Positions 1 to 7,359 of a DNA stretch of 28,011 nucleotides are shown in pieces. Origin of the DNA: CAYUIG01 sp964444685 (GTDB lineage Bacteria > Gemmatimonadota > Gemmatimonadetes > Longimicrobiales > RSA9). Numbering within the stretch: position 1 is the first letter of the stretch; each line of letters begins with the position of its first letter. The notes under the pieces are model-generated. The model was not told the DNA's origin. It saw nothing but the letters and a program-made list of their open reading frames with translations, and ran no database searches. Location: NCBI GenBank assembly GCA_964444685.1, contig CAYUIG010000041.1:1-28011 (forward strand). Reading direction: 5' to 3'. The position numbers and the translations under genes were made by a program.

Positions 1-86
1 TCGCGATGGAGAAGGAGCTGCGGTTCGCGATCCGGGAGGGTGGGCGTACCGTGGGTGCCGGGGTCGTGACGGAGGTCATCCAGTAA
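1..86 (+). CDS. tuf: Elongation factor Tu, C-terminal end (partial)
   Basis: Only the last 27 codons and the stop (TAA, 84-86) are inside the window. They read as the closing beta-barrel strand of EF-Tu, with the hallmark motif LRFAIREGGRTVGAGVVT, and end in the residues EVIQ. EF-Tu delivers aminoacyl-tRNA to the ribosome as a GTP-bound complex. Its place directly before rpsJ is the usual str-to-S10 junction, so the str operon (rpsL, rpsG, fusA) is expected just outside the window. The motif is diagnostic; the rest of the gene cannot be judged. Confidence 0.95.
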   Translation, partial: AMEKELRFAIREGGRTVGAGVVTEVIQ

Positions 87-90
87 ATCG

Positions 91-187
91 GAGTCTGGAG
101 GCTGGAGACTGGAGACAGGAGTCTGGTTGAAGGCGGGACACCCGCAGTAAACCAGATACCATGAACCAGACCCCAGACCCCAGCAAC
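91..187 (+). repeat. Family A heptad array A1 (inverted arms, tuf-rpsJ gap)
   Basis: The 112-nt gap between tuf and rpsJ is almost filled by 7-bp units. The left arm (91-127) holds five units of the type GAGTCTG or close variants. The right arm (147-187) holds the reverse-complement units (CAGACCC type) and begins with GTAAACC. Between them is a small GCGGG-ACA-CCCGC hairpin (about 133-145). The two arms can pair imperfectly into a long RNA or DNA stem. There is no T-run, so it is not an ordinary intrinsic terminator. The right end stops just before the rpsJ ribosome binding site. Confidence 0.8.
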
Positions 188-198
188 GCGGAGCAATC

Positions 199-507
199 AT
201 GGCGGCGAAGATCAGAATCCGGCTCAAGGCCTTCGATCATGCGGTGATCGACCAGACGGCGTCCGACATCGTCCGGACGGCGGAGAAGACCGGCGCGCGC
301 GTGAGCGGACCGATCCCGCTGCCGACGCGGACGCAGCGGTGGACGGTGCTGCGCTCGCCGCACATCGACAAGAAGAGCCGTGAGCAGTTCGAGCTGAAGA
401 CGCACAAGCGCGTGATCGACATCATCGACTCGCGACCGCAGACGATCGACGCGCTGACGAAGCTCGATCTGCCCGCGGGTGTCGATGTGGAGATCAAGGT
501 CGACTGA
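199..507 (+). CDS. rpsJ: Small ribosomal subunit protein S10 (NusE)
   Basis: The 102-residue product has the normal S10 length. It begins KIRIRLKAFDH and carries the conserved IPLPTR and KSREQFE segments and the closing PAGVDVEIK. S10 sits in the 30S head and, as NusE, also joins antitermination complexes with NusB. The ATG is preceded by GGAG (190-193) at good spacing. It is the first gene of the S10 cluster and is flanked on both sides by heptad arrays (A1 upstream, A2 downstream), so it is unusually isolated from rplC for this operon. Confidence 0.97.
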   Translation: MAAKIRIRLKAFDHAVIDQTASDIVRTAEKTGARVSGPIPLPTRTQRWTVLRSPHIDKKSREQFELKTHKRVIDIIDSRPQTIDALTKLDLPAGVDVEIKVD

Positions 508-511
508 ATTC

Positions 512-550
512 GAGTCGGGAGTCGGGAGTCCGGAGTCGAGAGTCTGGGGA
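512..550 (+). repeat. Family A heptad array A2 (single arm, rpsJ-rplC gap)
   Basis: Five consecutive 7-bp units (512-546) fill most of the 58-nt gap. The first two are GAGTCGG and the later ones drift toward GAGTCTG, with no inverted partner arm. The array stops 15 nt before the rplC start. It is the only family A copy here with one arm and with GAGTCGG as the main unit, so it may be a decayed or diverged copy. Confidence 0.7.
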
Positions 551-565
551 ACGGAAGATAGGGTG

Positions 566-1195
566 ATGGCAATCATCGGTCGCAAGCTGGGCATGACGCA
601 GATCTTCACCGAGACGGGCGAAGCGGTGCCTGTCACGGTGGTGGAGGCGGGTCCGTGTCCGGTGCTCCAGGTGAAGACGGCGGAGACGGACGGCTACGCT
701 GCGGTGCAGCTCGGCTTTGGCGCGAAGGCGGAAAAGCACGCGACGAAGGCGGAGCGGGGACACGCGGCGAAGGCGGGGCTGGCGCAGGCGCCGCGGCGGA
801 TCCGCGAGTTCCGGGTGGCGCCGGATGAGGCGTACGAAGTCGGCCAGACGCTCACGGTGGAGCAGTTCCAGCCGGGTGACAAGGTAAAGGTCACGGGGCG
901 GACGAAGGGTCGCGGCTTCCAGGGCGTGGTGAAGCGTCACGGGTTCCGTGGGCGTCCGGGTTCGCACGGGCACCCGAAGGCGCGCAACCCGGGAACGCTC
1001 GGGCCGGGCACGAACCCGTCGCGGGTGATCAAGGGCAAGAAGCTGCCGGGCCAGATGGGTGACGCGAAGCACACGATCCGCAACCTGCGGATCGAGCGGG
1101 TGGATGCAGAGCGCAACCTGCTCTTCATCCGCGGGGCGCTGCCGGGTGCGCGCAACTCGCTGGTCTTCGTGCGCAAGCCGGCAAAGGGGTCGTGA
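566..1195 (+). CDS. rplC: Large ribosomal subunit protein L3
   Basis: The product is 209 residues, the usual L3 length, starting MAIIGRKLGMTQIF. The conserved GRTKGRGFQGVVKRHGF and GSHGHPKARNPGTLGPGT loop, which reaches toward the peptidyl-transferase centre, is intact. L3 is an early 50S assembly protein. The frame stays open further upstream to 479, but that stretch reads through rpsJ and array A2, and the ATG at 566 aligns with the family start. AGGG lies just upstream. Its stop (TGA, 1193-1195) is followed closely by rplD. Confidence 0.96.
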   Translation: MAIIGRKLGMTQIFTETGEAVPVTVVEAGPCPVLQVKTAETDGYAAVQLGFGAKAEKHATKAERGHAAKAGLAQAPRRIREFRVAPDEAYEVGQTLTVEQFQPGDKVKVTGRTKGRGFQGVVKRHGFRGRPGSHGHPKARNPGTLGPGTNPSRVIKGKKLPGQMGDAKHTIRNLRIERVDAERNLLFIRGALPGARNSLVFVRKPAKGS

Positions 1196-1200
1196 GGATC

Positions 1201-1842
1201 ATGTACAAGGCACCACTGTACACGCCGGCGGGCGAGCAGACCGGGGAGCGGGAGCTGCCGGAGTCGCTGTTCGATGGCGTGATCCACGAAGCGGCGATGT
1301 GGCAGGCCGTGAAGGCGTACCTGTCGAACCAGCGCCAGGCGACCGCTTCGACGAAGACGCGCAGCGTCGTGTCGGGCGGCAACAAGAAGCCGTGGCGGCA
1401 GAAGGGCACGGGTCGCGCCCGCCAGGGATCGATCCGCGCAGCGCAGTGGCGCGGCGGCGGGAACGTGTTCGGTCCGCGCCCGGGTCGCAATTACAGGCAG
1501 GAGCTGCCGAAGAAGGTGCGCTGGCTGGCGCGCCGCTCCGCGTTCAACGCGCGCGCTGAGGAGGGCGCGGTGTTCCTGGTGGAGCCGCTCGCACTGGAGG
1601 CACCGAAGACGAAGCAGATCGTCACGCTGCTGGCGGCGCTGGGTCTGCCGGAGGTGGCCGAGGCGAACGTGCTCGTGCTGACGGATGGGAACAAGCCGGT
1701 GGTGCACCTGTCGGCGCGCAACATGGAGCGCGTGGAGGTGCGGCCGTTCGGTGAGGAGAGCACGTACGACGTGCTGTGGTCGGATGTGGTCGTGATCGAG
1801 TCCCCCGCACTCGAGCGTGCGGCGGAGGTGGCGCATGCGTGA
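1201..1842 (+). CDS. rplD: Large ribosomal subunit protein L4
   Basis: I read 213 residues from ATG 1201. The long basic loop that lines the exit tunnel is present: SGGNKKPWRQKGTGRARQGS, then AAQWRGGGNVFGPRPGR. L4 binds 23S rRNA and in E. coli represses its own operon; whether it does here is unknown. A GTG at 1192 overlapping the rplC stop is an alternative start (adds MRI). The purine run AAAGGGG at 1183-1189 suits 1201 better, so I chose 1201. The 3' end overlaps rplW by 8 nt. Confidence 0.95.
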   Translation: MYKAPLYTPAGEQTGERELPESLFDGVIHEAAMWQAVKAYLSNQRQATASTKTRSVVSGGNKKPWRQKGTGRARQGSIRAAQWRGGGNVFGPRPGRNYRQELPKKVRWLARRSAFNARAEEGAVFLVEPLALEAPKTKQIVTLLAALGLPEVAEANVLVLTDGNKPVVHLSARNMERVEVRPFGEESTYDVLWSDVVVIESPALERAAEVAHA

Positions 1843-2125
1843 TCCGCGCGAGGTGATCATCCGTCCGGTCGTGACGGAGCGTTCGGCGCAGCTGCAGGAG
1901 GACGAGCGGAAGTACACGTTCGTCGTCGCGAAGGACGCGAACAAGCTGGAGATCCGCAACGCGGTCGAGAAGCTGTTCGGCGTGGGCGTGGCGGGTGTGC
2001 GCACGGCGAACTATCCGGGCAAGTGGCGGCGCGTGGGTCGCAGCCTGGGCCGCCGTCCGGGCTACAAGAAGGCGGTCGTGACGCTCCGTGAGGGCGACGC
2101 GATCGACGTGTACGAGGGGGTCTGA
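1835..2125 (+). CDS. rplW: Large ribosomal subunit protein L23
   Basis: The 96-residue product begins MRDPREVIIRPVVTERS, matching the L23 family start, and has the conserved YTFVVAKDANKLEIRNAVEKLFGV core. L23 sits at the tunnel exit and docks trigger factor and SRP. The ATG at 1835 follows GGAGGTG (1824-1830) at good spacing and overlaps the end of rplD, so the two are translationally coupled. The frame is open a few codons upstream to a GTG at 1817, which I consider less likely. Confidence 0.95.
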   Translation: MRDPREVIIRPVVTERSAQLQEDERKYTFVVAKDANKLEIRNAVEKLFGVGVAGVRTANYPGKWRRVGRSLGRRPGYKKAVVTLREGDAIDVYEGV

Positions 2126-2964
2126 TGCCGACGAAGAAGTTCAAGCCGGTGACCCCGGGCACGCGCTTCCGTTCCGTTCCGGTCTCGGATGAGATCACGC
2201 GGCGCGAGCCCGAGAAGTCGCTGACGGAGCCGCTGAAGAAGAGCGGCGGCCGCAACCATCACGGGCGCATCACGTCGCGGCGCCGGGGTGGCGGCGCGCG
2301 CCGGCTGTACCGGCGGATCGATTTCAAGCGGGACAAGTTCGGGGTGCAGGGCCGGGTCGCCGAGATCGAGTACGATCCGAACCGTTCCGCGAACATCGCG
2401 CTGATTCACTACGCCGACGGCGAGAAGCGCTACATCCTGCATCCGCGCGGGCTGGCGAAGGGCGACACGATCGTGAGCGGCCCGGGCTCGGACATCCGGA
2501 TCGGGAACGCACTTCCCCTCGCCGAGGTCCCGCTGGGCACCGTGGTGCACAACGTGGAGCTGAAGGTGGGGAAGGGCGGCCAGATCGTGCGCTCGGCCGG
2601 CAACGGCGCGCAGGTGATGGCGAAGGAAGGTGAGTTCGTGACGCTGCGCCTGCCGTCCACGGAAGTGCGCATGGTCCGGCGCGAGTGCCTTGCCACGATC
2701 GGCGAGGTCGGCAACGCCGACCACGAGCAGCGGGTCATTGGCAAGGCGGGCGCGAATCGCTGGCGCGGGAAGCGGCCGAAGGTGCGCGGCGTCGCGATGA
2801 ACCCGGTCGACCACCCGCTGGGCGGCGGCGAGGGAAAGAGCTCGGGCGGCCGTCCGCCGGTTTCGCCGTGGGGCAAGCCGGAGGGCGTGAAGACGCGCAA
2901 GAAGAAGAAGGCGAGCACGAAGCTGATCGTGCGTGGTCGCCGCAGGGGTAAGGCAACGAAGTAA
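2125..2964 (+). CDS. rplB: Large ribosomal subunit protein L2
   Basis: The product is 279 residues, the full L2 length. Visible are the KSGGRNHHGRIT N-terminal segment, the SH3-like core RRIDFKRDKFGVQGRVAEIEYDPNR, and the C-terminal MNPVDHPLGGGEGKSSGG loop with its conserved histidine near the peptidyl-transferase centre. The ATG overlaps the rplW stop by one base (TGATG). The gene ends the first tightly coupled run, and array A3 separates it from rpsS. Confidence 0.97.
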   Translation: MPTKKFKPVTPGTRFRSVPVSDEITRREPEKSLTEPLKKSGGRNHHGRITSRRRGGGARRLYRRIDFKRDKFGVQGRVAEIEYDPNRSANIALIHYADGEKRYILHPRGLAKGDTIVSGPGSDIRIGNALPLAEVPLGTVVHNVELKVGKGGQIVRSAGNGAQVMAKEGEFVTLRLPSTEVRMVRRECLATIGEVGNADHEQRVIGKAGANRWRGKRPKVRGVAMNPVDHPLGGGEGKSSGGRPPVSPWGKPEGVKTRKKKKASTKLIVRGRRRGKATK

Positions 2965-2965
2965 C

Positions 2966-3058
2966 GAGTCTGGCGTCTGGGGTCTGGCGTCTGGGGTCTG
3001 GTTTTCACGACCCCACTCGACCAGGAACCAGACACCAGACCCCAGACACCAGGAACCG
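2966..3058 (+). repeat. Family A heptad array A3 (inverted arms, rplB-rpsS gap)
   Basis: The array begins one base after the rplB stop codon. The left arm (2966-3003) has five units alternating between GCGTCTG and GGGTCTG after a first GAGTCTG. The right arm (3021-3058) carries the reverse complements (ACCAGAC, CCCAGAC). The arms are capped inward by GTTTTC on the left and flanked by GTTCCTG-type units on the right. The centre (about 3004-3020) is unrelated sequence. Together they fill most of the 104-nt gap within what should be a continuous operon, and no T-tract follows. Confidence 0.85.
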
Positions 3059-3068
3059 GTTTTCCGAA

Positions 3069-3359
3069 ATGAGCCGATCGCTTAAGAAGGGCCCCTACAT
3101 CGACGAGAAGCTGGCGGAGAAGATCCGCCAGATGAATGCGCGCAACGAGAAGAAGGTCGTGAAGACCTGGGCGCGCGCGTCGACGATTTCCCCGGAGTTC
3201 GTGGGGCACACGCTGGCGGTGCACAACGGCAACAAGTTCGTGCCCGTGTACATCTCGGAGAACATGGTGGGCCACAAGCTGGGCGAGTTCGCGCCCACCC
3301 GGCTGTTCCGGGGCCACGGCGGCAAGCTGGCGGACAAGCGGTCGAAGGCCGCGAAGTAG
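3069..3359 (+). CDS. rpsS: Small ribosomal subunit protein S19
   Basis: The 96-residue product begins MSRSLKKGPYIDEKL and has the conserved TWARASTISPEFVGHTLAVHNG and KLGEFAPTRLFRGH segments. S19 lies in the 30S head with S13 and contacts the A-site region. The sequence before the ATG (GGTTTTCCGAA) has no clear Shine-Dalgarno motif. This may reflect the upstream repeat array, which ends only 10 nt before the start. Confidence 0.97.
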   Translation: MSRSLKKGPYIDEKLAEKIRQMNARNEKKVVKTWARASTISPEFVGHTLAVHNGNKFVPVYISENMVGHKLGEFAPTRLFRGHGGKLADKRSKAAK

Positions 3360-3369
3360 GAGGCGAACG

Positions 3370-3720
3370 GTGAAGGCGCGCGCGATTTCGCGATACAACC
3401 GGCAGAGCCCGCGCAAGATGCGGCTGGTGGCCGACCTGATCCGCGGGAAGAGTGTGGATGAGGCGTACGCCATCCTGCGCTTCTCGAAGAAGAAGGCGGC
3501 GGAGCAGATCGACAAGACGCTGCGTTCGGCGGTGGCGAACGCGGTGTCGAAGGCGAGCGACGCGGGTGAGATGGTGGACGTGGACGAACTGTACGTGAGC
3601 GAGGCGCGCATCGACGAGGGTCCGCGGCTGAAGCGCTGGCGGGCGGCGGCGATGGGCCGGGCGGCGCCCATCCGGCGGCCGACGAGCCACGTCATCATCG
3701 TCGTGGATCGGAGGAGCTGA
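3370..3720 (+). CDS. rplV: Large ribosomal subunit protein L22
   Basis: The 116-residue product starts at GTG behind a strong AGGAGG (3358-3363) that overlaps the rpsS stop. It has the L22 features KARAISRYNRQSPRKMRLVADLIRG-like N-terminus, a central helix, and the tunnel-loop region ending RAAPIRRPTSHVIIVV. L22 lines the exit tunnel, and its loop is a known macrolide-resistance site. The length and loop look normal. Confidence 0.96.
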   Translation: MKARAISRYNRQSPRKMRLVADLIRGKSVDEAYAILRFSKKKAAEQIDKTLRSAVANAVSKASDAGEMVDVDELYVSEARIDEGPRLKRWRAAAMGRAAPIRRPTSHVIIVVDRRS

Positions 3721-3722
3721 GG

Positions 3723-4382
3723 ATGGGACAGAAGACGCATCCGCGCGGGTTCCGGCTGGGCATCGTCAAGCCGTGGAAGTCCCGCTGGTACGCCGACCGT
3801 AGCTTCGGCGCGCTGCTGAAGGAAGACGAGACGATCCGGCGCTATCTGCATCGCCGTCTCAACCATGCGGCGCTCTCCGAGGTGGAGATCGATCGGAAGC
3901 CGCAGAAGATCGTGGTGACGCTGCACACGGCGCGCCCCGGTGTGGTGATCGGCAAGCAGGGTGCGGAGGTGGACAAGCTCCGTGACGAGCTGGCGCACCT
4001 GACGAAGAGCGAAGTGTCGATCAACGTCGAGGAAGTGAAGCGCCCGGAGGTCGAGGCGCAGCTCGTCGCCGACGGGATCGCGCACCAGCTCCAGCAGCGG
4101 ATCTCGTTCCGCCGCGCGATGAAGCGCGCCGTTCAGTCGGCGATGCGCTCGGGCGCGGAAGGGATCCGGGTGAAGGTGAGCGGCCGTCTGGGCGGCGCGG
4201 AGATCGCGCGCACGGAGGGTTACCACGAGGGCCGTGTGCCGCTGCACACGCTGCGCGCGGACATCGACTATGCGCAGTCGACGGCGCGCACGACGTACGG
4301 CACGATCGGCGTGAAGGTGTGGATCTTCAAGGGCGAGGTGGTCGAGGACCGCCGCGGCCGGACGTACTCGACGGGAGTCTGA
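3723..4382 (+). CDS. rpsC: Small ribosomal subunit protein S3
   Basis: The 219-residue product starts MGQKTHPRGFRLGI. It has a KH domain with the motif VVIGKQGAEVDKLRDEL, followed by the C-terminal GRLGGAEIARTEGYHEGRVPL-like domain. S3 forms part of the mRNA entry helicase of the 30S subunit with S4 and S5. The start follows rplV by two bases, with GGAGGAG in the end of rplV. The C-terminus stops after STGV with no long tail. Confidence 0.97.
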   Translation: MGQKTHPRGFRLGIVKPWKSRWYADRSFGALLKEDETIRRYLHRRLNHAALSEVEIDRKPQKIVVTLHTARPGVVIGKQGAEVDKLRDELAHLTKSEVSINVEEVKRPEVEAQLVADGIAHQLQQRISFRRAMKRAVQSAMRSGAEGIRVKVSGRLGGAEIARTEGYHEGRVPLHTLRADIDYAQSTARTTYGTIGVKVWIFKGEVVEDRRGRTYSTGV

Positions 4383-4385
4383 GCG

Positions 4386-4817
4386 ATGCTGGCGCCGAAG
4401 CGGGTCAAGTACCGGAAGCAGCAGAAGGGTCGCACGCGCGGGCAGGCGACGCGGGGCGCGACGGTCGCGTTCGGCGACTACGGGCTGCAGACGACGGAGC
4501 CGGGGTGGATCACGAACCGGCAGATCGAGGCGGCGCGTGTCGCGATGACGCGCCACATCAAGCGCGGCGGCAAGGTCTGGATCCGGATCTTCCCGGACAA
4601 GCCGGTGACGAAGAAGCCGGCGGAGACGCGCATGGGGAAGGGCAAGGGCAACCCCGAGCTCTGGGTCGCGGTGGTAAAGCCGGGCCGTGTGATGTTCGAG
4701 CTCGAGGGGATCGATGAGACGACGGCGAAGCGTGCATTCGCGCTGGCGGAGGCGAAGCTGCCGGTGAAGTGCAAGGTGGTGGTGCGCGAGCGCGCCGCCG
4801 AGGGAGGTGCATCGTGA
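4386..4817 (+). CDS. rplP: Large ribosomal subunit protein L16
   Basis: The 143-residue product starts MLAPKRVKYRKQQKGR and has the conserved GDYGLQTTEPGWITNRQIEAARVAMTRH region and GKGKGNPELWVAVVKPGRVMFE. L16 organises the A-site side of the 50S subunit. The conserved arginine that many bacteria hydroxylate would fall in the GKG/NPELWVA neighbourhood, but this cannot be settled by eye. The stop overlaps the GTG start of rpmC. Confidence 0.97.
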   Translation: MLAPKRVKYRKQQKGRTRGQATRGATVAFGDYGLQTTEPGWITNRQIEAARVAMTRHIKRGGKVWIRIFPDKPVTKKPAETRMGKGKGNPELWVAVVKPGRVMFELEGIDETTAKRAFALAEAKLPVKCKVVVRERAAEGGAS

Positions 4818-5011
4818 CGGCGGCGGAGATCCGTGACATGACGGCGGAGGAGATCCAGGAGCGGATCGTCCAGGCGCGCGAGGAGCTGTTCCGGCTGCGC
4901 TTCCGCAGTGCTACGCAGGAGCTCGAGAACCCCGCGCTGCTGCGCCAGCTCCGGCGTGACGTGGCGCGCATGAAGACCGTGCTCCGGGAGCGGGAGCTGA
5001 ACCATGGCTGA
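4814..5011 (+). CDS. rpmC: Large ribosomal subunit protein L29
   Basis: I read 65 residues from GTG 4814, which overlaps the rplP stop and follows GGAGGTG at 4803-4809. The product is the usual two-helix L29 with EIRDMTAEEIQERI and the RFRSATQELENPALLR turn. L29 sits at the tunnel exit beside L23. The open frame extends upstream to 4769, but the ribosome binding site and family length decide for 4814. The 3' end overlaps rpsQ by 8 nt. Confidence 0.94.
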   Translation: MTAAEIRDMTAEEIQERIVQAREELFRLRFRSATQELENPALLRQLRRDVARMKTVLRERELNHG

Positions 5012-5276
5012 GCAGACGAATCAGGAACGCGCGGATCGCAAGACGCGCGTGGGCACGGTGGTGAGCGCGAAGATGGAGAAGACCGTGACGGTGGCGGTCG
5101 AGCGGCGCGTCACGCACCCGCTGTACGGCAAGCAGATGACGCGCACGAAGAAGTACTACGCGCACGACGAGGAGAGCGTGGCGCGCGAGGGCGACATCGT
5201 GCGGATCATGGAGACGCGGCCGCTGTCGAAGCTGAAGCGGTGGCGTCTGGTCGAAGTACTCGAGCAGGCGAAGTGA
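5004..5276 (+). CDS. rpsQ: Small ribosomal subunit protein S17
   Basis: The 90-residue product has the OB-fold S17 core: RKTRVGTVVSAKMEKTVTVAVER, then HPLYGKQMTRTKKYYAHDE and the GDIVRIMETRPLSKLKRWRLVE ending. S17 is an early 16S rRNA binder. The ATG overlaps rpmC and is preceded by GGGAG (4992-4996). The lysine-rich KYYAHDE motif and length match the family closely. Confidence 0.97.
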   Translation: MAEQTNQERADRKTRVGTVVSAKMEKTVTVAVERRVTHPLYGKQMTRTKKYYAHDEESVAREGDIVRIMETRPLSKLKRWRLVEVLEQAK

Positions 5277-5283
5277 GGCGGCC

Positions 5284-5652
5284 ATGATCCAGCAGGAATC
5301 GATCCTCAAGATCGCGGACAACTCGGGCGCCAAGGAGGCGCTCTGCATCCGCGTGCTGGGCGGCTCGGGCCGCCGCTACGCTTCGGTCGGCGACGTGATC
5401 GTCGTGGCGATCAAGGACGCGCTGCCGAACGGGACGGTGAAGAAGGGGGACGTCGCGAAGGCCGTGGTCGTGCGCACCGCGAAGGAAGTGCGTCGCCGCG
5501 ACGGCTCCTACATCCGATTCGACGACAACGCCGCGGTGATCATCAACGAGTCGGGTGAGCCGCGTGCGACGCGCATCTTCGGCCCGGTGGGCCGTGAGCT
5601 GCGGGAGAAGCGTTTCATGAAGATCGTATCGCTGGCGCCGGAGGTGATCTGA
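5284..5652 (+). CDS. rplN: Large ribosomal subunit protein L14
   Basis: The 122-residue product has the L14 beta-barrel signature: MIQQESILKIADNSGAKE, then VLGGSGRRYASVGDVIVVAIKDALP, and the C-terminal IFGPVGRELREKRFMKIVSLAPEVI. L14 lies at the subunit interface, where it contacts 16S helix 14 and binds the silencing factor RsfS. The length is standard. The stop overlaps the rplX start by one base. Confidence 0.97.
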   Translation: MIQQESILKIADNSGAKEALCIRVLGGSGRRYASVGDVIVVAIKDALPNGTVKKGDVAKAVVVRTAKEVRRRDGSYIRFDDNAAVIINESGEPRATRIFGPVGRELREKRFMKIVSLAPEVI

Positions 5653-6032
5653 TGGCGCGCCGGACGATGGCCGGTAAGGTGGCGAAGCAGAAGCAGGGTG
5701 TGCGCAAGGTGCACGTCCGTCGTGGCGACCGCGTGAAGGTGATCCGCGGCAACTACGCGGGCACCGAGGGCACGGTGCTGCGCGTGATTCCGAAGGAGAA
5801 CCGCGTGGTGGTCGAGGGTGTGAACCTGCGCAAGCGGCACATGCGTCCTTCGCAGGCGAATCCGGAGGGCGGCATCGTGACGTTCGAGGCGCCGATCCAC
5901 GCATCGAACGTGATGCTGATCGACCCGAGCACGGGCGAGCCGACGCGCATCCGGCAGCGGGTCGATGCGGACGGGACGAAGGAGCGGATCGCCGTGAAGA
6001 GCGGCAACCCGGTCCCGAAGACGGGGGCGTGA
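5652..6032 (+). CDS. rplX: Large ribosomal subunit protein L24
   Basis: The 126-residue product has the KOW motif RRGDRVKVIRGNYAGTEGTV, then NLRKRHMRPSQANPEGGIVTFEAPIHASNV. L24 is an assembly-initiating 23S rRNA binder. It is somewhat longer than the common 100-110 residues because of a short N-terminal extension (MARRTMAGKVAKQKQG) and a C-terminal tail. The start has a near-perfect Shine-Dalgarno, GGAGGTGATC, in the end of rplN and overlaps its stop. Confidence 0.95.
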   Translation: MARRTMAGKVAKQKQGVRKVHVRRGDRVKVIRGNYAGTEGTVLRVIPKENRVVVEGVNLRKRHMRPSQANPEGGIVTFEAPIHASNVMLIDPSTGEPTRIRQRVDADGTKERIAVKSGNPVPKTGA

Positions 6033-6033
6033 G

Positions 6034-6624
6034 ATGAAGCCGAGACTGCAGGAGTACTACGAGACGCGGGTCGCGCCGCGCCTGGCCGAGGAGCTGGGGC
6101 TGAAGAACCCGATGCGGGTGCCGCGGATCGAGAAGATCGTGGTGAACGTCGGGCTCGGCGAGGCGCCGAAGAACCCGAAGCTGCTCGAGTCGGTGGTCGA
6201 GGAGCTCGGGAAGATCACGGGCCAGCGGCCCGTGGTGACGCGCGCCCGCAAGTCGATCTCGAACTTCAGCCTGCGCGAGGGCATGGCGATCGGCGCGAAG
6301 GTGACGCTGCGCGGCGCGCGCATGTACGAGTTCCTGGACCGGCTCGTCAACGTGGCGATCCCGCGCATCCGCGACTTCCGCGGCGTGCCGTCGCGCTCGT
6401 TCGACGGACGCGGGAACTACACGCTGGGCATCCGCGAGCAGATGATCTTCCCGGAGATCGACTACGACAAGGTGCAGAAGATCCACGGGATGGACATCGT
6501 GATCGTGACGACCACGAATCGCGACGACGAGGCGTACGCGCTGCTGCGCGAAATGGGAATGCCGTTCCGCGGCGCGACCCCGGTGCTGTACGGCGCCGAG
6601 GCGATGGCCGGGGCCGCGAGCTGA
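6034..6624 (+). CDS. rplE: Large ribosomal subunit protein L5
   Basis: The 196-residue product starts MKPRLQEYYETRVAPRL. It has VPRIEKIVVNVGLGEAPKNPKLLE, the GQRPVVTRARKSISNFSLREGMAIGAKVTLRG block and FRGVPSRSFDGRGNYTLGIREQMIFPEIDYDKV. L5 is part of the 5S rRNP with L18 and L25. It is slightly longer than the 180-residue norm because of the C-terminal tail after MGMPF. Confidence 0.97.
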   Translation: MKPRLQEYYETRVAPRLAEELGLKNPMRVPRIEKIVVNVGLGEAPKNPKLLESVVEELGKITGQRPVVTRARKSISNFSLREGMAIGAKVTLRGARMYEFLDRLVNVAIPRIRDFRGVPSRSFDGRGNYTLGIREQMIFPEIDYDKVQKIHGMDIVIVTTTNRDDEAYALLREMGMPFRGATPVLYGAEAMAGAAS

Positions 6625-6634
6625 GCGAGGGGAC

Positions 6635-6820
6635 ATGGCACGCAAGGGACTGATCGAGAGGCAGAAGCGGAAGCCGAAGTTTTCGGTGCGCCGCGGCAAC
6701 CGCTGCGGCCGCTGCGGGCGGCCGCGCGCCTTCCTGCGCAAGTTCGGCATCTGCCGGATCTGCTTCCGGGAGATGGCGCTCCGCGGGGAGATCCCCGGGG
6801 TACGCAAGGCCAGCTGGTAG
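6635..6820 (+). CDS. rpsN: Small ribosomal subunit protein S14, zinc-binding type
   Basis: The 61-residue product is the short S14 with four zinc ligands: C24 and C27 (CGRC) and C40 and C43 (CRIC). It ends RGEIPGVRKASW as the family does. S14 lies in the 30S head. A zinc-free paralogue is not seen in this window. The gene is preceded by GAGGGG. Its last codon ends a coupled run, and array A4 follows directly. Confidence 0.97.
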   Translation: MARKGLIERQKRKPKFSVRRGNRCGRCGRPRAFLRKFGICRICFREMALRGEIPGVRKASW

Positions 6821-6821
6821 A

Positions 6822-6901
6822 GGGGTCTGGTATCTGGAGTCCGGAACTGGTTTCTGGTTTACAAACCATGAACCAGTCACCAGACCCCAGACCCCAGACA
6901 C
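6822..6901 (+). repeat. Family A heptad array A4 (inverted arms, rpsN-rpsH gap)
   Basis: The left arm starts one base after the rpsN stop with units GGGTCTG, GTATCTG, GAGTCCG and GTTTCTG, ending in the cap GTTTAC (6857-6862). One unit is a base short. The centre GGTTTACAAACC is itself a small palindrome. The right arm (about 6870-6901) has four reverse-complement units of the CCAGACC type. The arms are of similar length and can pair. About 56 nt of ordinary sequence follow before rpsH. Confidence 0.8.
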
Positions 6902-6957
6902 GAAGTTGATCCTACAAGTCCGGCAGAAGAACCGGATACTATAGGAGATCCACAGGC

Positions 6958-7350
6958 ATGATGACCGACCCGATCGCCGACATGCTGACGCGCATCCGCA
7001 ACGCCGCACAGGCGCGGCACAAGCGCGTGGACATGCCGGTATCCCGACTCAAGACGGAAGTCGCGCGGATTCTGCGGGACAACCACTTCATCCAGGACTT
7101 CAAGGTGCTGGATGACGGCCGTCACGGCGTGCTGCGGGTGTACCTGCGGTACTACGAGGACCGGCCGGTGATCCGGAACCTGCAGCGCGTGTCGCGGCCG
7201 GGGCGTCGCGTATACAAGGGATCGCAGGAGCTGCCGCGGGTACGGGGCGGACTCGGGATCGCCATCCTGTCGACATCGAAGGGCGTCATGACGGACCGCG
7301 AGGCGCGCGCGCAGCGCGTGGGCGGCGAGGTCATGGCGCTGGTGTGGTAG
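6958..7350 (+). CDS. rpsH: Small ribosomal subunit protein S8
   Basis: The 130-residue product has the S8 start MTDPIADMLTRIRNA and the C-terminal RRVYKGSQELPRVRGGLGIAILSTSKGVMTDREAR. S8 binds 16S helix 21 and in E. coli represses the spc operon; such control is not shown here. Two ATG codons lie in tandem (6958, 6961). AGGAG at 6943-6947 fits the first. The leader is less GC-rich than its surroundings. Confidence 0.96.
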   Translation: MMTDPIADMLTRIRNAAQARHKRVDMPVSRLKTEVARILRDNHFIQDFKVLDDGRHGVLRVYLRYYEDRPVIRNLQRVSRPGRRVYKGSQELPRVRGGLGIAILSTSKGVMTDREARAQRVGGEVMALVW

Positions 7351-7359
7351 GAGGGGACG

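Noticed and set aside
1192..1200. GTG 1192 as the rplD start
   Set aside because: It is possible because it overlaps the rplC stop, but AAAGGGG is then only two bases away; ATG 1201 has better spacing and matches the family start.
2430..4556. A 708-codon open frame on the minus strand across rplB to rplP
   Set aside because: It is the complement of well-recognised ribosomal genes. Long antisense frames are expected at this GC content, and the translation is Arg/Pro/Leu/His-rich with no domain.
6906..6942. Promoter TTGATC / TACTAT before rpsH
   Set aside because: The hexamers are about 25 bp apart, too far for a sigma-70 promoter, and no better -35 lies at 16-18 bp.
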